NCBI GenBank assembly: GCA_022559845.1
Contig: JAHNEJ010003545.1
Span: 186,001 to 250,000, forward strand
Reading direction: 5' to 3'
Length of the DNA: 64,000 nucleotides
DNA from: Amorphophallus konjac
Lineage: Eukaryota > Streptophyta > Magnoliopsida > Alismatales > Araceae
The notes under the pieces are model-generated. The model was not told where the DNA came from. It did not search any database and was given only the letters and a program-made list of their open reading frames with translations. A program made the translations under genes and the position numbers. This document shows, piece by piece, positions 11,757 to 23,215 of the stretch; position 1 is the stretch's first letter; each line of letters opens with the position of its first letter.

Positions 11757-12113
11757 AAGAACAACTATTGAAGGTTTAAAAGGAAAAATAAAAAACGCAA
11801 CAACAGAAAGCTGGAAGAATAAAATGCACAAAGGCTCTCGCAGGAGCTGGCTGGCCTGGATTTGATCCACGGTCCAGCATAAACTGATCTTCAGTTGAAG
11901 CTTCCTTTGCTCTAGCTCTCTCTTCTTCTCACTCTTCTTTTTCTTCTCTTTCGCAGGCTCTCTCTCTGTCTCTTCTTTCTTCTTTCTTCTTCTTCTTTCT
12001 ACTTCTTCTGCTCACAGCCTCTCTGCTGTACTGTCAATCTATCTCGATCACTCTTTCTCTTTCAGATCTGGTTATCTCTTCTTCTACTACTTATTTCAAT
12101 GGACGGAGGCTTC

Positions 12114-12236
12114 TATTTATATCAGGTTCAACATGTGCTAGGGCGTGCTCTTTTCGATTCCCGCCCAAGCTTCAGTCCACGTGGTGACCTCTCAGCATCT
12201 TGGATTGCGTGCCAGATGCCAGCCTAGTGTCACGTG
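12114..12236 (-). promoter_or_regulatory. LTR promoter: CACGTG, E2F-type site, TATA (left copy)
   Basis: In sense order: CACGTG at 12231-12236, the palindrome CCACGTGG at 12177-12184, GGGCGGGAATC at 12156-12166 (matches the E2F consensus) and TATAAATA at 12114-12121. The order and close spacing are repeated in the cluster LTRs at 42.4, 48.7 and 56.6 kb. The GA-rich leader begins just downstream. Confidence 0.65.
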
Positions 12237-12285
12237 CCCAGACTCTGTAGGTTTAATGAAACAATACTTTAGTCGATCAGTAGAA

Positions 12286-13900
12286 TGTATAGACTTAATG
12301 TAAAAGCAGCAGTGTACAGACTAAAAAGATGCAGCGTGATAAGCAACCAAATGTATATACTTTAGAACAGCAGATGATCAAGTATGTACACTGAGAGTGT
12401 ATAGACTTGTAACATGCGCTCTCAGTGTATAGACTTGTAACATGAATGCATTTTCATCACAAGATAGAATGTGTAGACTTCTGTGAAGTGCATGAGAGAA
12501 TCGGGTGTACAGACTTTGGGTGAAGCATGTAATGCAACACAGTGTATAGACCTGAAGCTTGATACTGAGTGTATATAGTTGAAGCTTATCAAACGAATGC
12601 ATAGACTTCATGATAGCGAATGAGTGTATAGACTTAGTGTTAACGTGCCAGAGAAACTAGTGTACAGACTTCATGTTAACGTGCCAGACAAACTGGTGTA
12701 CAGACTTCATGTTAACGTGCCAGACAAACTAGTGTACAGACTACTTGCTGAGCTTTCGCTAAGTCTGTATAGACTTGATGAAAGAGTCCCTGGGAAGGCA
12801 GTGTACACACTTGATGGCGTGAAGGAAAGAGTGTATAGACTTCATTTGAAGGGGATGAACATGTGCTGAAGTGTGTACAGTCTACAAGGATGGATGTTCA
12901 GACTTAACCTCTGAAGAGTATATACTCTGCTGAAGAACATTAAGTCGAAGTACAAGCCACAGGCTGTATAGACTTCATATGTGAATGCAACATTGTATAG
13001 ACTTGAGAGAGACGCTGAATGAGACGCAGATGCTGTATAGACTTTACATGTGAATGCATATGCCAATGTATATACTTGAAAGCATGAGACGCTGACTGAG
13101 ACGATCAAATGTACAGACTTCGAATCAAGGCTTGAATAGTAAATCAATGTCTAGACTTGGAACCCCAATCGCCAATGTATAGACTTGCAGCTTGAACCAG
13201 TGTATAGACTCTGATGCAAATGAGAAGCCAATGTGCAGACTTCACAAAGTATAGACTTTCCAAACGACTGTACAGACTTTAGCCCAATCAGCGATGTATA
13301 GACTCGGAACATCTAAGGACCAGTGTACAGACTTTCAGAGCCGAACCTAATGTATAGGCTTGGCGGAGCACAGTCCAATGTATAGACTTTGTGAAACAGA
13401 GTCCAATGAATAGACTTGGCAGGTTGACCCACTGTACAGACTTGAAGCTGAAGACAATGTGTAGACTTGTGAAGCTTGAGGCCAATGTACATACTTTGAT
13501 TCCCAAATGCGAAGCACACGATACAAAGACTCTATACAGACTTCATGGCATGCAGCAATACACTGGACGATGTATAGACTTTACATTCAATATGCATGAG
13601 ACCTTGTACATGGGCTGTACAGACTTAGTGTGTGCTAGCATGTGGATGTATGGACTTCATGAAATCAGGCAATGCTGACTGATGTAGACACTTGGCAGAT
13701 AGAGTAATGTATGAACTACCCTGTACAGACTTTAAGACTTAGTGAGCAACCCGGTGACTAGACTTGGCGATTGTGAGAGCATGCGAAGTACAGACTTTGT
13801 GTTGTGAACACAGACTGTACAGACTTGCTAAGTTGCATGAACAAATGGCATTGTATAGACTTTACGAAGAGCACACGTAGCAATGTGTGGACTTGGTGAC
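12286..13900 (-). repeat. U3 array of about 50 TGTAYAGACTT units (left)
   Basis: On the plus strand TGTAYAGACTT or a near variant recurs about every 32 bp; in sense it is AAGTCTRTACA. By eye about half the units match exactly. Spacers are unrelated to one another except for one block near 12640-12720 where a longer unit is tripled. The array fills U3 upstream of the promoter. Confidence 0.85.
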
Positions 13901-14121
13901 TCACGCAGACAGATGAGTGAATACACTATGCCATGCTCACAGTTAATCAATGTACCAAGTTCTGAATGAGTAGTTCTGAATGAAGTAAACACATAAGACA
14001 TCAATTTGTCATCATCAGAGCACACGAAAACAATGTCATCATCAAAACATAAGTCAACACATATGACATCAAACATATGAGAGTTATAGTATTTGTCATC
14101 ATCAAAACATAATATCCAACA

Positions 14122-16697
14122 ATCTCCCCCTTTTTGATGATGGCAATACTATGAGTCTTATGAATGAAGGAAATGAAATATTCAGACTAGACTCATCATA
14201 GTATTCTCCCCCTTTGACTTCATCAAAAAGAAAAAAACAATACTTTGATAATCTAGTGATGTCATATGAGACACCCAATATAGTTCAGCAGATGAGTGCA
14301 ACATAATATCAGAAGCATTTAAATCAATTCTCCCCCTTAGTCAAACAACTTATGCAGTCATGTATATGCAACAAATACTCCCCCTTTGACATGGCAGAAG
14401 ATATAGAGCTAATGCAGACATACAACATGATCAGACAATCTAGCACATTGTCCTCTTATGCATATAGTCTCTTAACCAGACCAGAGAATTCTGCCCTTAT
14501 GATTCATGATGCAAGAGAAATCTGCAAGGATGAACTCTTGTTATCCAGAGACAGCAACTCTCATATATGACAACCAGTCTGAATCAAATCACAGTGATAA
14601 AGGGCAATAGGATGAGCAGATTCAACGATTTGTGAAAAATGAGATAATGAACTTTTCAGCAAGATACCAACTTCATAAAATCAAAGTCTTAAGTTCTGGA
14701 TTCCTCCATCATAAAAGCTTATGAAACCTTGATTGTCAGATATGGTTTAAGAATGATGTAAACTGAAATTTTTCAAAAGAAATTGTACTCATATCTGAAC
14801 CAACACTTAATAAAAAAGAACTACAAGCTCATATAAGATTCTAGTTCAACCAACTTCTATCTTAATTAGTTTACTTTCCATGACAGCCTTAAAAAAACAT
14901 AAGTGAATGCTCCTGAATTTTACTTGTTCTTTCAGAATTTGATTTGCACTTGTTCAAATCTTTCTTTAATGAACAATTTTGATTTATCAGCACCTTTTGA
15001 CGTGGAGAGACACCTTGATCAGAGGTCAGAATCCCCAGTTACTCAGTGTGACAACCGTATTGTTTCTCCCATTTTAGAGAGCAGAGGTAGCATTAAAAGT
15101 ATCTTTGGCATGAGGATACACCTTGATCAGAGGCCAGAATCCCCAGTTACTCAATACAACTATGCCATTGCTCTGCCATATTTTCACAATGATTTCCAAT
15201 CATCTCTTTAAACAGAGTTAACCATGGTACTTCATGACACAATCCTTTGGACAGGTTTGTCAGTAACCACAGTCATTGCTCTGTCCATACTTTTACTTAT
15301 AAAGGATTCAGAACAAGTTAGTTGTTTAGGAGCAACCACATACACTAAATATCTCAGTCAACGTAGACATGGATATCAACTTTTCAGATTTCAGAAAGTC
15401 TTACATGAATTTACATGAAGCAGACAGTTAAAGTTTATTAAGAGGTTGAAACAGATCTTTTCAAGTTTCTTGTGACCAAACAGGAGTACATAAGACTTAA
15501 ACCACTTCCAGTTAACAAATGTTCTTAAGCATGTATAATGGAAGGCTCCTCATTAAAGATATTTTAACTTTTATGAAGTAGTATTCAGGCTGAAGGTTTA
15601 CTTCATATCTCAACGGAGTAATTCAATTGAGAATATTCACTAAACAGCATGATTCTGAAGAATTGTAGCAAATGAGCTGCTCTTGAGCAAAGAGGTTCAA
15701 AGTTGACTGAATAGAGGAAAAGCTCTCATTCAGCAGATTTAGGAGAGACAAACATATACCAATAAGGTATGCATTCAGATTATGAACAACTTCAGAAGTA
15801 GTCAAGAAATCATTTGATATCACTTTACATGATGGAATCACTGACACTTCAGATATGACAAGATTAATCATATAGCTGGAGAGGAACGGATTAAGCATGC
15901 TCCCCCTATCTATATGCAGTGACATTTCCCTCCCCCCCCCCCCCTTTTTTTTGATTTTTCAAAGAAGTGATATGCTATGCAATGATTCCCTCTAACTAAA
16001 AACACTGAATCATCCTATATGTCATGTAGACAATGTAGATGATGAATGACTATGCAACAACAAATTTAACATGCTATGCAGTAAATCTAAAAACAGTTGA
16101 GTGATTTCAGATGTATGAATAATGCTCCCCCTAAATGTATGCATTCAATCTATCTTTTTGACATTTTCAATGTAAAGAAATGCAATGCAATTAACTTCAT
16201 GTATGCAGGGGCATGAAGTAAAATATTCACATGAAAATGCAGACATTCTCTGAAATGTAAATTTGACCCTTGGTACTTGGCGGAGAACTTGGCCTAAAAG
16301 ACCATCTCACACATAGTAAGAACCTCTAGACAGATTTCCTCTGCCCTTTAGTAGCTTTCCATTTATATACCAAGTGGTCATGCATGACAATGCAATACAA
16401 ACAGTCCTATATGCATCAGATTTTCAATGAATGTATGTCATGTGCATGTTTATGCCATTCTCATATATGCACACAGCTCACAATACAAACAAGAAAGCCC
16501 ACAAAGATCAATGCAAGAGTCAAACCAATTAAAATAAAACATGTATGCATGAAGCTATGACTTCTCAGCTCAACCATAATTTTCATTTGAACAGATTTGA
16601 GAAACTTACCTGAGTGGGGTTTTATCAACTTGGGTGCCTTGGTTTATTTCCCCCTTTTTATTCTTCAGCTTCCAAGGCACACCTGCAAGTTAGCACA
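14122..16697 (-). other. Non-coding spacer with multiple polypurine tracts
   Basis: No pol or envelope-like gene is seen between gag and the 3' LTR. Purine tracts in sense (CTCCCCC on the plus strand) occur near 14123, 14204, 14328, 14377, 15898 and 16121. A C13T8 run lies at 15932-15952. Multiple polypurine tracts are a known Sirevirus trait. Two copies of an ACACCTTGATCAGAG...CCCAGTTACTCA block lie near 15010-15050 and 15117-15156. Related blocks occur in the spacers at 46.7 and 54.0 kb. Confidence 0.7.
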
Positions 16698-18894
16698 CTA
16701 TTTTGCATGGGCAGGTACCCAAACAGTCTTGGGTCCTACATGGTTAATAGTGACACCTTTGGTAGGTGTTCTAAACAACCTTATAGTATTTAGGTCATCA
16801 GATCTTATCAGATGGAAATTATTCATTGAATGACCTAATATACCACAATAATAGCAAGAGGCAGCAGATTTCAGATTTGTTTTATGCACATTCTGATTAG
16901 CATGAGTTCTATGTGCATTTGCATGAAATTTTCTGTTAACAGAATTAAGATTCTGTTTACCAACATAAGCCAACCAACAGTCAGAAGCTCTATGGCCTGG
17001 CTTCCCACATTCAAAACATGTAAGTGTTTTCTTTTCAAACACATTCATTTCTATCAGAAATATTTCTATTGACAGGGAATTTACAAGATTTATTGTTAAA
17101 CTTCCTTCCCTGATCATGCCAACATTGGGCTGCAATGTGGCCCATCTTGCCACAGTGAAAGCATGAATTAGAATTTCTTCCACCAGCCCTTAGCCAGCAT
17201 TCAATAGCCCTGTGGCCTGTCTTTCCACACTCAAAGCATGTAATGAGCTTATCTTTAAAAATAAATTTGTTCTTATTAGGACCATGTTGGCTTGCAGGAG
17301 ATTTACCATGATATGAATGAGATGTTTTCTTATCATTTGTAAACCAGCATTGTGTAATTGTGTGTCCTAATTTACCACAGTGAAAACATTCAATTCTCTT
17401 TTTCTGAAATGAAGGATTTCTATCATGAAGGTTCCTAGCAGTCATATCATCCTTCTCCATCAATTTACATTCATGCATCAGATGACCAAATTTATGACAA
17501 TAATGGCATGACATTTTCTTTTTAGATGCATGTGAATGTGTGTGTGAACTTTGATCAACATGCCCTAATGAACCCCTTTTATTTAATTTCTATTTTCCAA
17601 TCTTTTTCTGATTTTTGTTCTGTTCTTCAGTTTTCTGAACAATGGGCTGTTTATCTTTTGAAGTGGTGGCTACATTTGAAGCCTTTACAAAAGATGTCAT
17701 CAACTTGCTCTTAAATTCTTTCTTGTTACCATTATTGTAGCCCAGCCCTTCCTTCCTAGTGTTGATTTTTACACCTAGTAGCTTGTCTAGGTTTTTCTGC
17801 CCACTTACGAATTTTGACAAAGTATTGTTCAGATCATTTATTTCAGATTGAAGGGAAGAGACCTGATGTTCATAGTTGACTATATCTTCTTCACAGACCA
17901 GAATTTGTTGATGCATCACATCATTCAAAGTTCTAAGGGTATCAATTTCTGATTTCAGTGTGAGCTCATTTTGATTTTCATCAACATATTTTCCTTTTTC
18001 AAATGTCAGCAATCTCTCTGACATTGTGGAGTTCAACTGTTTTAATTTTTCAATTTCCTCCTTTAGACTAGTGTTCTCCTGCTCAAGTTTATCATCATCA
18101 AACAAAATATCAGTTAGAAAACTTGGATATTCTGATGTACAGTTTTCAAAGTTTTCCTGAAATTTTAAGTTTGCAACACTAACAGCCTTGAACTCTTCAT
18201 TGATCAATTTGTTTTCATTCTTAAGACTGATTAGTTTTTGTTCAGATTCTTGACATTGGTTTCTAAGTTTAGTGTTTTAAGATTCAACATGATCAAGTTC
18301 TGATTGGATTCCATCGAAATTCGACACTTGTCTTCTGAGTATCTCATTTTCAGTTTTCAGAATTTCAGGATTTTCTAAATTTTCAGTTCCAGAAATAGGA
18401 TCCCCTAGACTTGTTAATTTCTTTATCAGACTTTTATTCTTCTTCCTCAATTTTTCATGGGAGTTTAACAGATTAGCATAGGCATCCTCCCAGTCATCTA
18501 AAGTGAAACTATCGAAAGGATTGATTACCTCTTCAGCATCTTCAAATTTATCTTGATCAGTGATTTGGTCGCTTTTATCAGCCATCAGACAGCTGTCCTC
18601 ATTCATCCTCTGAGCTAGCTTCAACTGATCCAGAATGTCCTTTGCGGACCTGCAGTCATAAAAACAAGAGTGTAGAGCCTTGTCAGTAGCTTCTTTCATT
18701 AATCTCAAAACTTTCTGATTCTCTCCATTTCTTGATCTATCACTTTTAGTCCATTTGGACTCTTCCTTTGGCAGTCTGTGAGGACCATGTGAAATTAACT
18801 TCCACAGATCCGGATCCATCAACTCTACATAATTGTGTAGACTGCTAACCCATGAATTAAAGTTAGAACCATTGTAAACCGGTGGAGAACCCAT
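16698..18894 (-). pseudogene. Gag with six CCHC zinc knuckles (inner element)
   Basis: Gag forms the particle and binds element RNA. The ATG is at 18892-18894, 107 bases downstream of the primer site. The N-terminal part has the copia gag look (PPVYNGSNFNSWVSSL). A long Lys/Glu-rich coiled coil follows, then knuckles CHYCHKFGH, CFHCGKLGH, CFECGKTGH, CFHCGKMGH (17035-17514), and CFECGKPGH and CYYCGILGH (16698-17183). The last knuckle has Phe where the fourth metal ligand should be (NNFH). It ends in GPKTVWVPAHAK, as in the 53-kb copy. Breaks: TAA just below 18277, TAG near 17590 and a frameshift near 17045. Typical copia gags carry one or two knuckles, so six is unusual. No protease follows. 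Confidence 0.88.
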
Positions 18895-19000
18895 GGATTA
18901 AATTGGCAAGTAGATTTATGCAGTAGAAAATAAATTCAAAAATGCACCAAGGGACAACAGGATCTTCTGCAGATCGTTGGATCTGATCAATCAGAGAACC

Positions 19001-19012
19001 GCTCTGATACCA
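19001..19012 (-). other. Primer binding site, inner element
   Basis: The minus strand reads TGGTATCAGAGC two bases after the LTR end. It matches the usual initiator tRNA-Met 3' end used by copia elements. Confidence 0.9.
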
Positions 19013-19302
19013 ATTGATAGGATGCAAGGCCTGGATACAGAGGGGGGGGGTGAATGTATCCTGCTCTAAAATCGCCCAATTAAAACTCTAATGCTCAAGT
19101 ATGCGGAATTAAAAGCAGTTGATGAAATGTGCTGAAAATACTTAGAAGCAACTCAGCAAGACAACACAAATCTACTAGCTCTCACACGCTCCTAACCAAA
19201 CATCTAAAGATCGCAGCAGAGAAAATAACATATAAGGAAAAACACACCACAAGAGAACACCAAGATTTTTAGGTGGTTCGGTCCAAAGACCTACATCCAC
19301 CC

Positions 19303-19701
19303 CTCACTCCAAACCGGAGTGAGGCTTCCACTAGCTAGGCTAGAAACTGCAGACTCAGTCTGCAACAAATTGCTGCCACACAGCTTGACCAGGGAAACAA
19401 CCTCCCCTCTTCCTCCCAACCGGAGGGACACCCCAAGTGACTCCCAGCCACTTGGAAACCAGAGACGGAAGTCTCTCTTCCTCCAGACCAGGAGGGAATA
19501 CCTAGTCTTGCAACCACAAGACCAGAACCGGAGGATCAATCCTCCCTTCCTCCAAACCGGAGGGAAACCTAGAGACCTAAGTCTCTCTTCCTCTGAAACC
19601 CAGAGGGAAGCACAGGTGACACCAAGCCACCTGCAAACTAGAGGTCTCAGACCTCTCTTCCTCCCAACCGGAGGGAACCCGACCTCACACAAGAGAGTCG
19701 G
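19303..19701 (-). repeat. Hairpin array in leader, inner right LTR
   Basis: Same series of inverted repeats as at 11358-11756, in the 5' LTR that would supply the promoter of the element. The differences I compared, for example in the AGAGGTC/GACCTCT hairpin, fall in loops or spacers. Confidence 0.8.
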
Positions 19702-20058
19702 AAGAACAACTATTGAAGGTTTAAAAGGAAAAATAAAAAATGCAACAACAGAAAGCTGGAAGAATAAAATGCACAAAGGCTCTCGCAGGAGCTGGCAGGC
19801 CTGGATTTGATCCACTGTCTAGCATAAACTGATCTTCAGTTGAAGCTTCCTTTGCTCTAGCTCTCTCTTCTTCTCACTCTTCTTTTTCTTCTCTTTCGCA
19901 GGCTCTCTCTCTGTCTCTTCTTTCTTCTTTCTTCTTCTTCATTCTTCTTCTTCTGCTCACAGCCTCTCTGCTGTACTGTCAGTCTATCTCGATCACTCTT
20001 TCTCTTTCAGATCTGGTTATCTCTTCTTCTACTACTTATTTCAATGGACGGAGGATTC

Positions 20059-20129
20059 TATTTATATCAGGTTCAGCATGTGCTAGGGCGTGCTCTTTTT
20101 GATTCCCGCCCAAGCTTCAGTCCACGTGG
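20059..20129 (-). promoter_or_regulatory. LTR promoter of inner element (5' copy)
   Basis: CCACGTGG (20122-20129), GGGCGGGAATC (20101-20111) and TATAAATA (20059-20066) stand in sense order. This is the copy that would drive the full-length transcript. Confidence 0.65.
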
Positions 20130-20230
20130 TGACCTCTCAGCATCTTGGATTGCGTGCCAGATGCCAGCCTAGTGTCACGTGCCCAGACTCTGTAGGTTTA
20201 ATGAAACAATACTTCAGTCGATCAGCAGAA

Positions 20231-21840
20231 TGTATAGACTTAATGTAAAAGCAGCAGTGTACAGACTTAAAAGATGCAGCGTGATAAGCAACCGAATGTA
20301 TATACTTTAGAACAGCAGATGATCAAGTATGTACACTGAGAGTGTATAGACTTGTAACATGCGCTCTCAGTGTATAGACTTGTAACATGAATGTATTTTC
20401 ATCACAAGATAGAATGTGTAGACTTCTGTGAAGTGCATGAGAGAATCGGGTGTACAGACTTTGGGTGAAGCATGTAATGCAACACAGTGTATAGACCTGA
20501 AGCTTGATATTGAGTGTATATAGTTGAAGCTTATCAAACGAATGCATAGACTTCATGATAGCGAACGAGTGTATAGACTTAGTGTTAACGTGCCAGAGAA
20601 ACCAGTGTACAGACTTCATGTTAACATGCCAGACAAACTTGTGTACAGACTTCATGTTAACGTGCCAGACAAACTAGTGTACAGACTACTTGCTGAGCTT
20701 TCGCTAAGTCTGTATAGACTTGATGAAAGAGTCCCTGGGAAGGCAGTGTACACACTTGATGGCGTGAAGGAAAGAGTGTATAGACTTCGTTTGAAGGGGA
20801 TGAACATGTGCTGAAGTGTGTACAATCTACAAGGATGGATGTTCAGACTTAACCTCTGAAGAGTATATACTCTGCTGAAGAACGTTAAGTCGAAGTACAA
20901 GCCACAGGCTGTATAGACTTCATATGTGAATGCAACATTGTATAGACTTGAGAGAGACGCTGAATGAGACGCAGATGCTGTATAGACTTTACATGTGAAT
21001 GCATATGCCAATGTATATACTTGAAAGCATGAGACGCTGACTGAGACGATCAAATGTACAGACTTCGAATCAAGGCTTGAATAGTAAATCAATGTCTAGA
21101 CTTGGAACCCCAATCGCCAATGTATAGACTTGCAGCTTGAACCAGTGTATAGACTCTGATGCAAATGAGAAGCCAATGTGCAGACTTCACAAAGTATAGA
21201 CTTTCCAAACGACTGTACAGACTTTAGCCCAATCAGCGATGTATAGACTTGGAACATCTAAGGACCAGTGTACAGACTTTCAGAGCCGAACCCAATGTAT
21301 AGGCTTGGCGGAGCACAGTCCAATGTATAGACTTTGTGAAACAGAGTCCAATGAATAGACTTGGCAGGTTGACCCACTGTACAGACTTGAAGCTGAAGAC
21401 AATGTGTAGACTTGTGAAGCTTGAGGCCAATGTACATACTTTGATTCCCAAATGCGAAGCACACGATACAAAGACTCTATACAGACTTCATGGCATGCAG
21501 CAATACACTGGACGATGTATAGACTTTACATTCAATATGCATGAGACCTTGTACATGGGCTGTACAGACTTAGTGTGTGCTAGCATGTGGATGTATGGAC
21601 TTCATGAAATCAGGCAATGCTGACTGATGTAGACACTTGGCAGATAGAGTAATGTATGAACTACCCTGTACAGACTTTAAGACTTAGTGAGCAACCCGGT
21701 GAATAGACTTGGCGATTGTGAGAGCATGCGAAGTACAGACTTTGTGTTGTGAACACAGACTGTACAGACTTGCTAAGTTGCATGAACAAATGGCATTGTA
21801 TAGACTTTACGAAGAGCACACGTAGCAATGTGTGGACTTG
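20231..21840 (-). repeat. U3 array of TGTAYAGACTT units (right)
   Basis: Second copy of the roughly 50-unit array, colinear with 12286-13900 and differing at scattered bases. Confidence 0.85.
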
Positions 21841-22066
21841 GTGACTCACGCAGACAGATGAGTGAACACACTATGCCATGCTCACAGTTAATCAATGTAC
21901 CAAGTTCTGAATGAGTAGTTCTGAATGAAGTAAACACATAAGACATCAATTTGTCATCATCAGAGCACACGAAAACAATGTCATCATCAAAACATAAGTC
22001 AAGACATATGACATTAAACATATGAGAGTTATAGTGTTTGTCATCATCAAAACATAATATCCAACA

Positions 22067-22071
22067 AGAAG
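22067..22071. repeat. Target-site duplication AGAAG, right copy
   Basis: AGAAG directly follows the right LTR end (CCAACA) and equals 11064-11068. Confidence 0.9.
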
Positions 22072-23152
22072 TTACCTGTTCACTGTCGCTATTGGCCATG
22101 AGACACATCGTCTTCACGAGTTCTTCAATGTCCTGCTCCTCATCATCGGTCGTGGGCTCATGTTCATCTTCATCGCTCCATGTTGCCTTCATGGCTTTTG
22201 CCTTCTTGCCCTTGATGACCTTTCCTTTCTTCTTTTGGAGCTCGGGGCATTCTCCTCGCATGTGCCCCGCTTTCTTGCATTCATAGCAAATGATTTCAGC
22301 GGCCTTGGGTGGTTCATTTCTTTGTCTTGGCTGCCTCTTCCCTTTCCTAAACTTCCCGCCAAATCTTCTGCTTTGGCGCAGGAATTGTCTTACCTTTCTT
22401 GTTAGCATAACAACCTCTTCATCGTCGGTGGTTCCCAATGATTCCTCTTGGCTCGAGACACTCTCCGGGAGTGCTTTCAAGGCGATTGTCCCTTTGTTCT
22501 TTGGATCCTCTTCCGTCCTTTTGATCACATTGATCTCATAGGTCATTAATGACCCTATGAGTGCATCCACGGTGAGTGTTGTCAAATCCTTGGAGTCTTC
22601 TATCACTGTCACCTTGGTGTCCCAACTTGGTGTCAGTGACCTCAACACCTTCCGCACCAATTCCTTATTGGTGAACTCTCTTCCGAGTGACTTCAGTCCG
22701 TTGGTGATCTCCATAAGTCGTGATGACATCTTGGAGATATTTTCATCATCTTTCATTTTAAAGAGCTCGTAGTCACGGGTCAGCATATTCGCCTTTGTCT
22801 CCTTGACTTCTGTGGTGCCTTCGTAGATGAGCTTGAGCTTGTCCCACATTTCCTTGGCACTGCTGCACATGGATACACGAGCATACTCGTCAGGGTGAAT
22901 AGCACACTGAAGTATATTCAAAGCATTAAAATTCACAGTGGGTTTCTTTATAGAATCATCATCCCACATATCCTCATCAGGGTTAACAGCATACGGACCA
23001 TTCCTAATAACAGTCCATATTTCATGACTTTGCGCTCTAAGAAATACGGTCATCCTATTCTTCCAATATGGGTAATTACTCCCATCGAAGAAGGGTGGCC
23101 GTTGAATAGAATGCCCTTCGGGCATCATCCCCTTGTTGAGGTAGTTGGCCAT
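22067..23152 (-). pseudogene. Gag of outer copia element, interrupted by insertion
   Basis: The frame starts at the ATG at 23150-23152, about 50 bases after the primer site, and runs 362 codons with no internal stop to the insertion point. The N-terminus has the UBN2/copia gag pattern (PFFDGSNYPYWKNRM). The middle contains the conserved LKSLGREFTNKELVRKVLRSL block. One intact CCHC knuckle is present (CYECKKAGHMRGEC), followed by an acidic stretch (TTDDEEQDIEEL). At SDSEQVTS the inner element interrupts it, and the same frame resumes at 11063 going left. Knuckle number and sequence differ clearly from the gag-only elements, so this is a different lineage. Confidence 0.92.
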
Positions 23153-23202
23153 TCCTAACAGATCTCTCTAAAACCACTAGGTTTTCTAAAAAGCAGAGCC
23201 AA

Positions 23203-23215
23203 GGCTCTGATACCA
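23203..23215 (-). other. Primer binding site, outer copia element
   Basis: The minus strand reads TGGTATCAGAGCC, two bases beyond the LTR end. It is a standard tRNA-Met-type copia primer site. Confidence 0.9.

Larger units (their letters stand above)
11069..14121 (-). repeat. Left (3') LTR of inner element
   Basis: The LTR runs from TGATAGGATGCAAGG to ATATCCAACA on the plus strand; in transcript sense it starts TGTTGGATATT and ends CCTATCA. In sense order it holds the 11-mer array (about 13900 down to 12286), CACGTG boxes and E2F-type site, TATA box, GA-rich leader, hairpin array and a C-rich CACCCCCC motif near the end. The G run at about 11097-11106 is a base or two longer than in the right copy. 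Confidence 0.93.
11069..22066 (-). mobile_element. Inner gag-only Sirevirus-like element (complete ends)
   Basis: This is an 11.0-kb minus-strand element with two LTRs of about 3053 and 3052 bp, a primer site at 19001-19012, a polypurine tract beside the left LTR at 14122-14135, and the 5-bp duplication AGAAG on both sides. Between the LTRs there is gag (16698-18894) and about 2.6 kb of non-coding spacer. No protease, integrase, reverse transcriptase or RNase H motif is present. It is therefore non-autonomous, of the type called TR-GAG in plants. By eye the two LTRs differ at roughly 1 percent of positions, so insertion was fairly recent and clearly later than the decayed host element. Confidence 0.92.
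19015..22066 (-). repeat. Right (5') LTR of inner element
   Basis: This is a near-identical partner of 11069-14121. It carries the conserved leader module at 19266-19323, hairpin array at 19303-19701, TATA at 20059-20066, E2F-type site at 20101-20111, CCACGTGG at 20122-20129 and the 11-mer array at 20231-21840. Scattered substitutions distinguish it from the left copy; they do not destroy the hairpins I compared. The reading frame of the interrupted outer gag runs into this LTR and ends at 21773. Confidence 0.93.

Noticed and set aside
11346..11870. Overlapping 163-174 codon ORFs on both strands in the LTR leader
   Set aside because: They are repeated in both LTR copies but show no domain, and open frames on both strands follow from the inverted-repeat structure.
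12352..12362. Pumilio-type UGUANAUA sites in the array
   Set aside because: They appear on the strand opposite to the element transcript; sense RNA carries AAGUCURUACA.
12378..13506. Many short ORFs reading Val-Tyr-Thr-Leu-type repeats across the 11-mer arrays
   Set aside because: These are translations of the TGTAYAGACTT repeat itself, present in several frames.
12286..13900. Regularly spaced short repeats that look like a CRISPR array
   Set aside because: The repeats are 11 bp and degenerate, spacers vary in length, no cas genes exist, and the array lies in the U3 of a plant LTR.
19001..19012. Possible tRNA gene from the TGGTATCAGAGC match
   Set aside because: Only the 3'-end complement is present and it lies beside an LTR, so it is a primer binding site.
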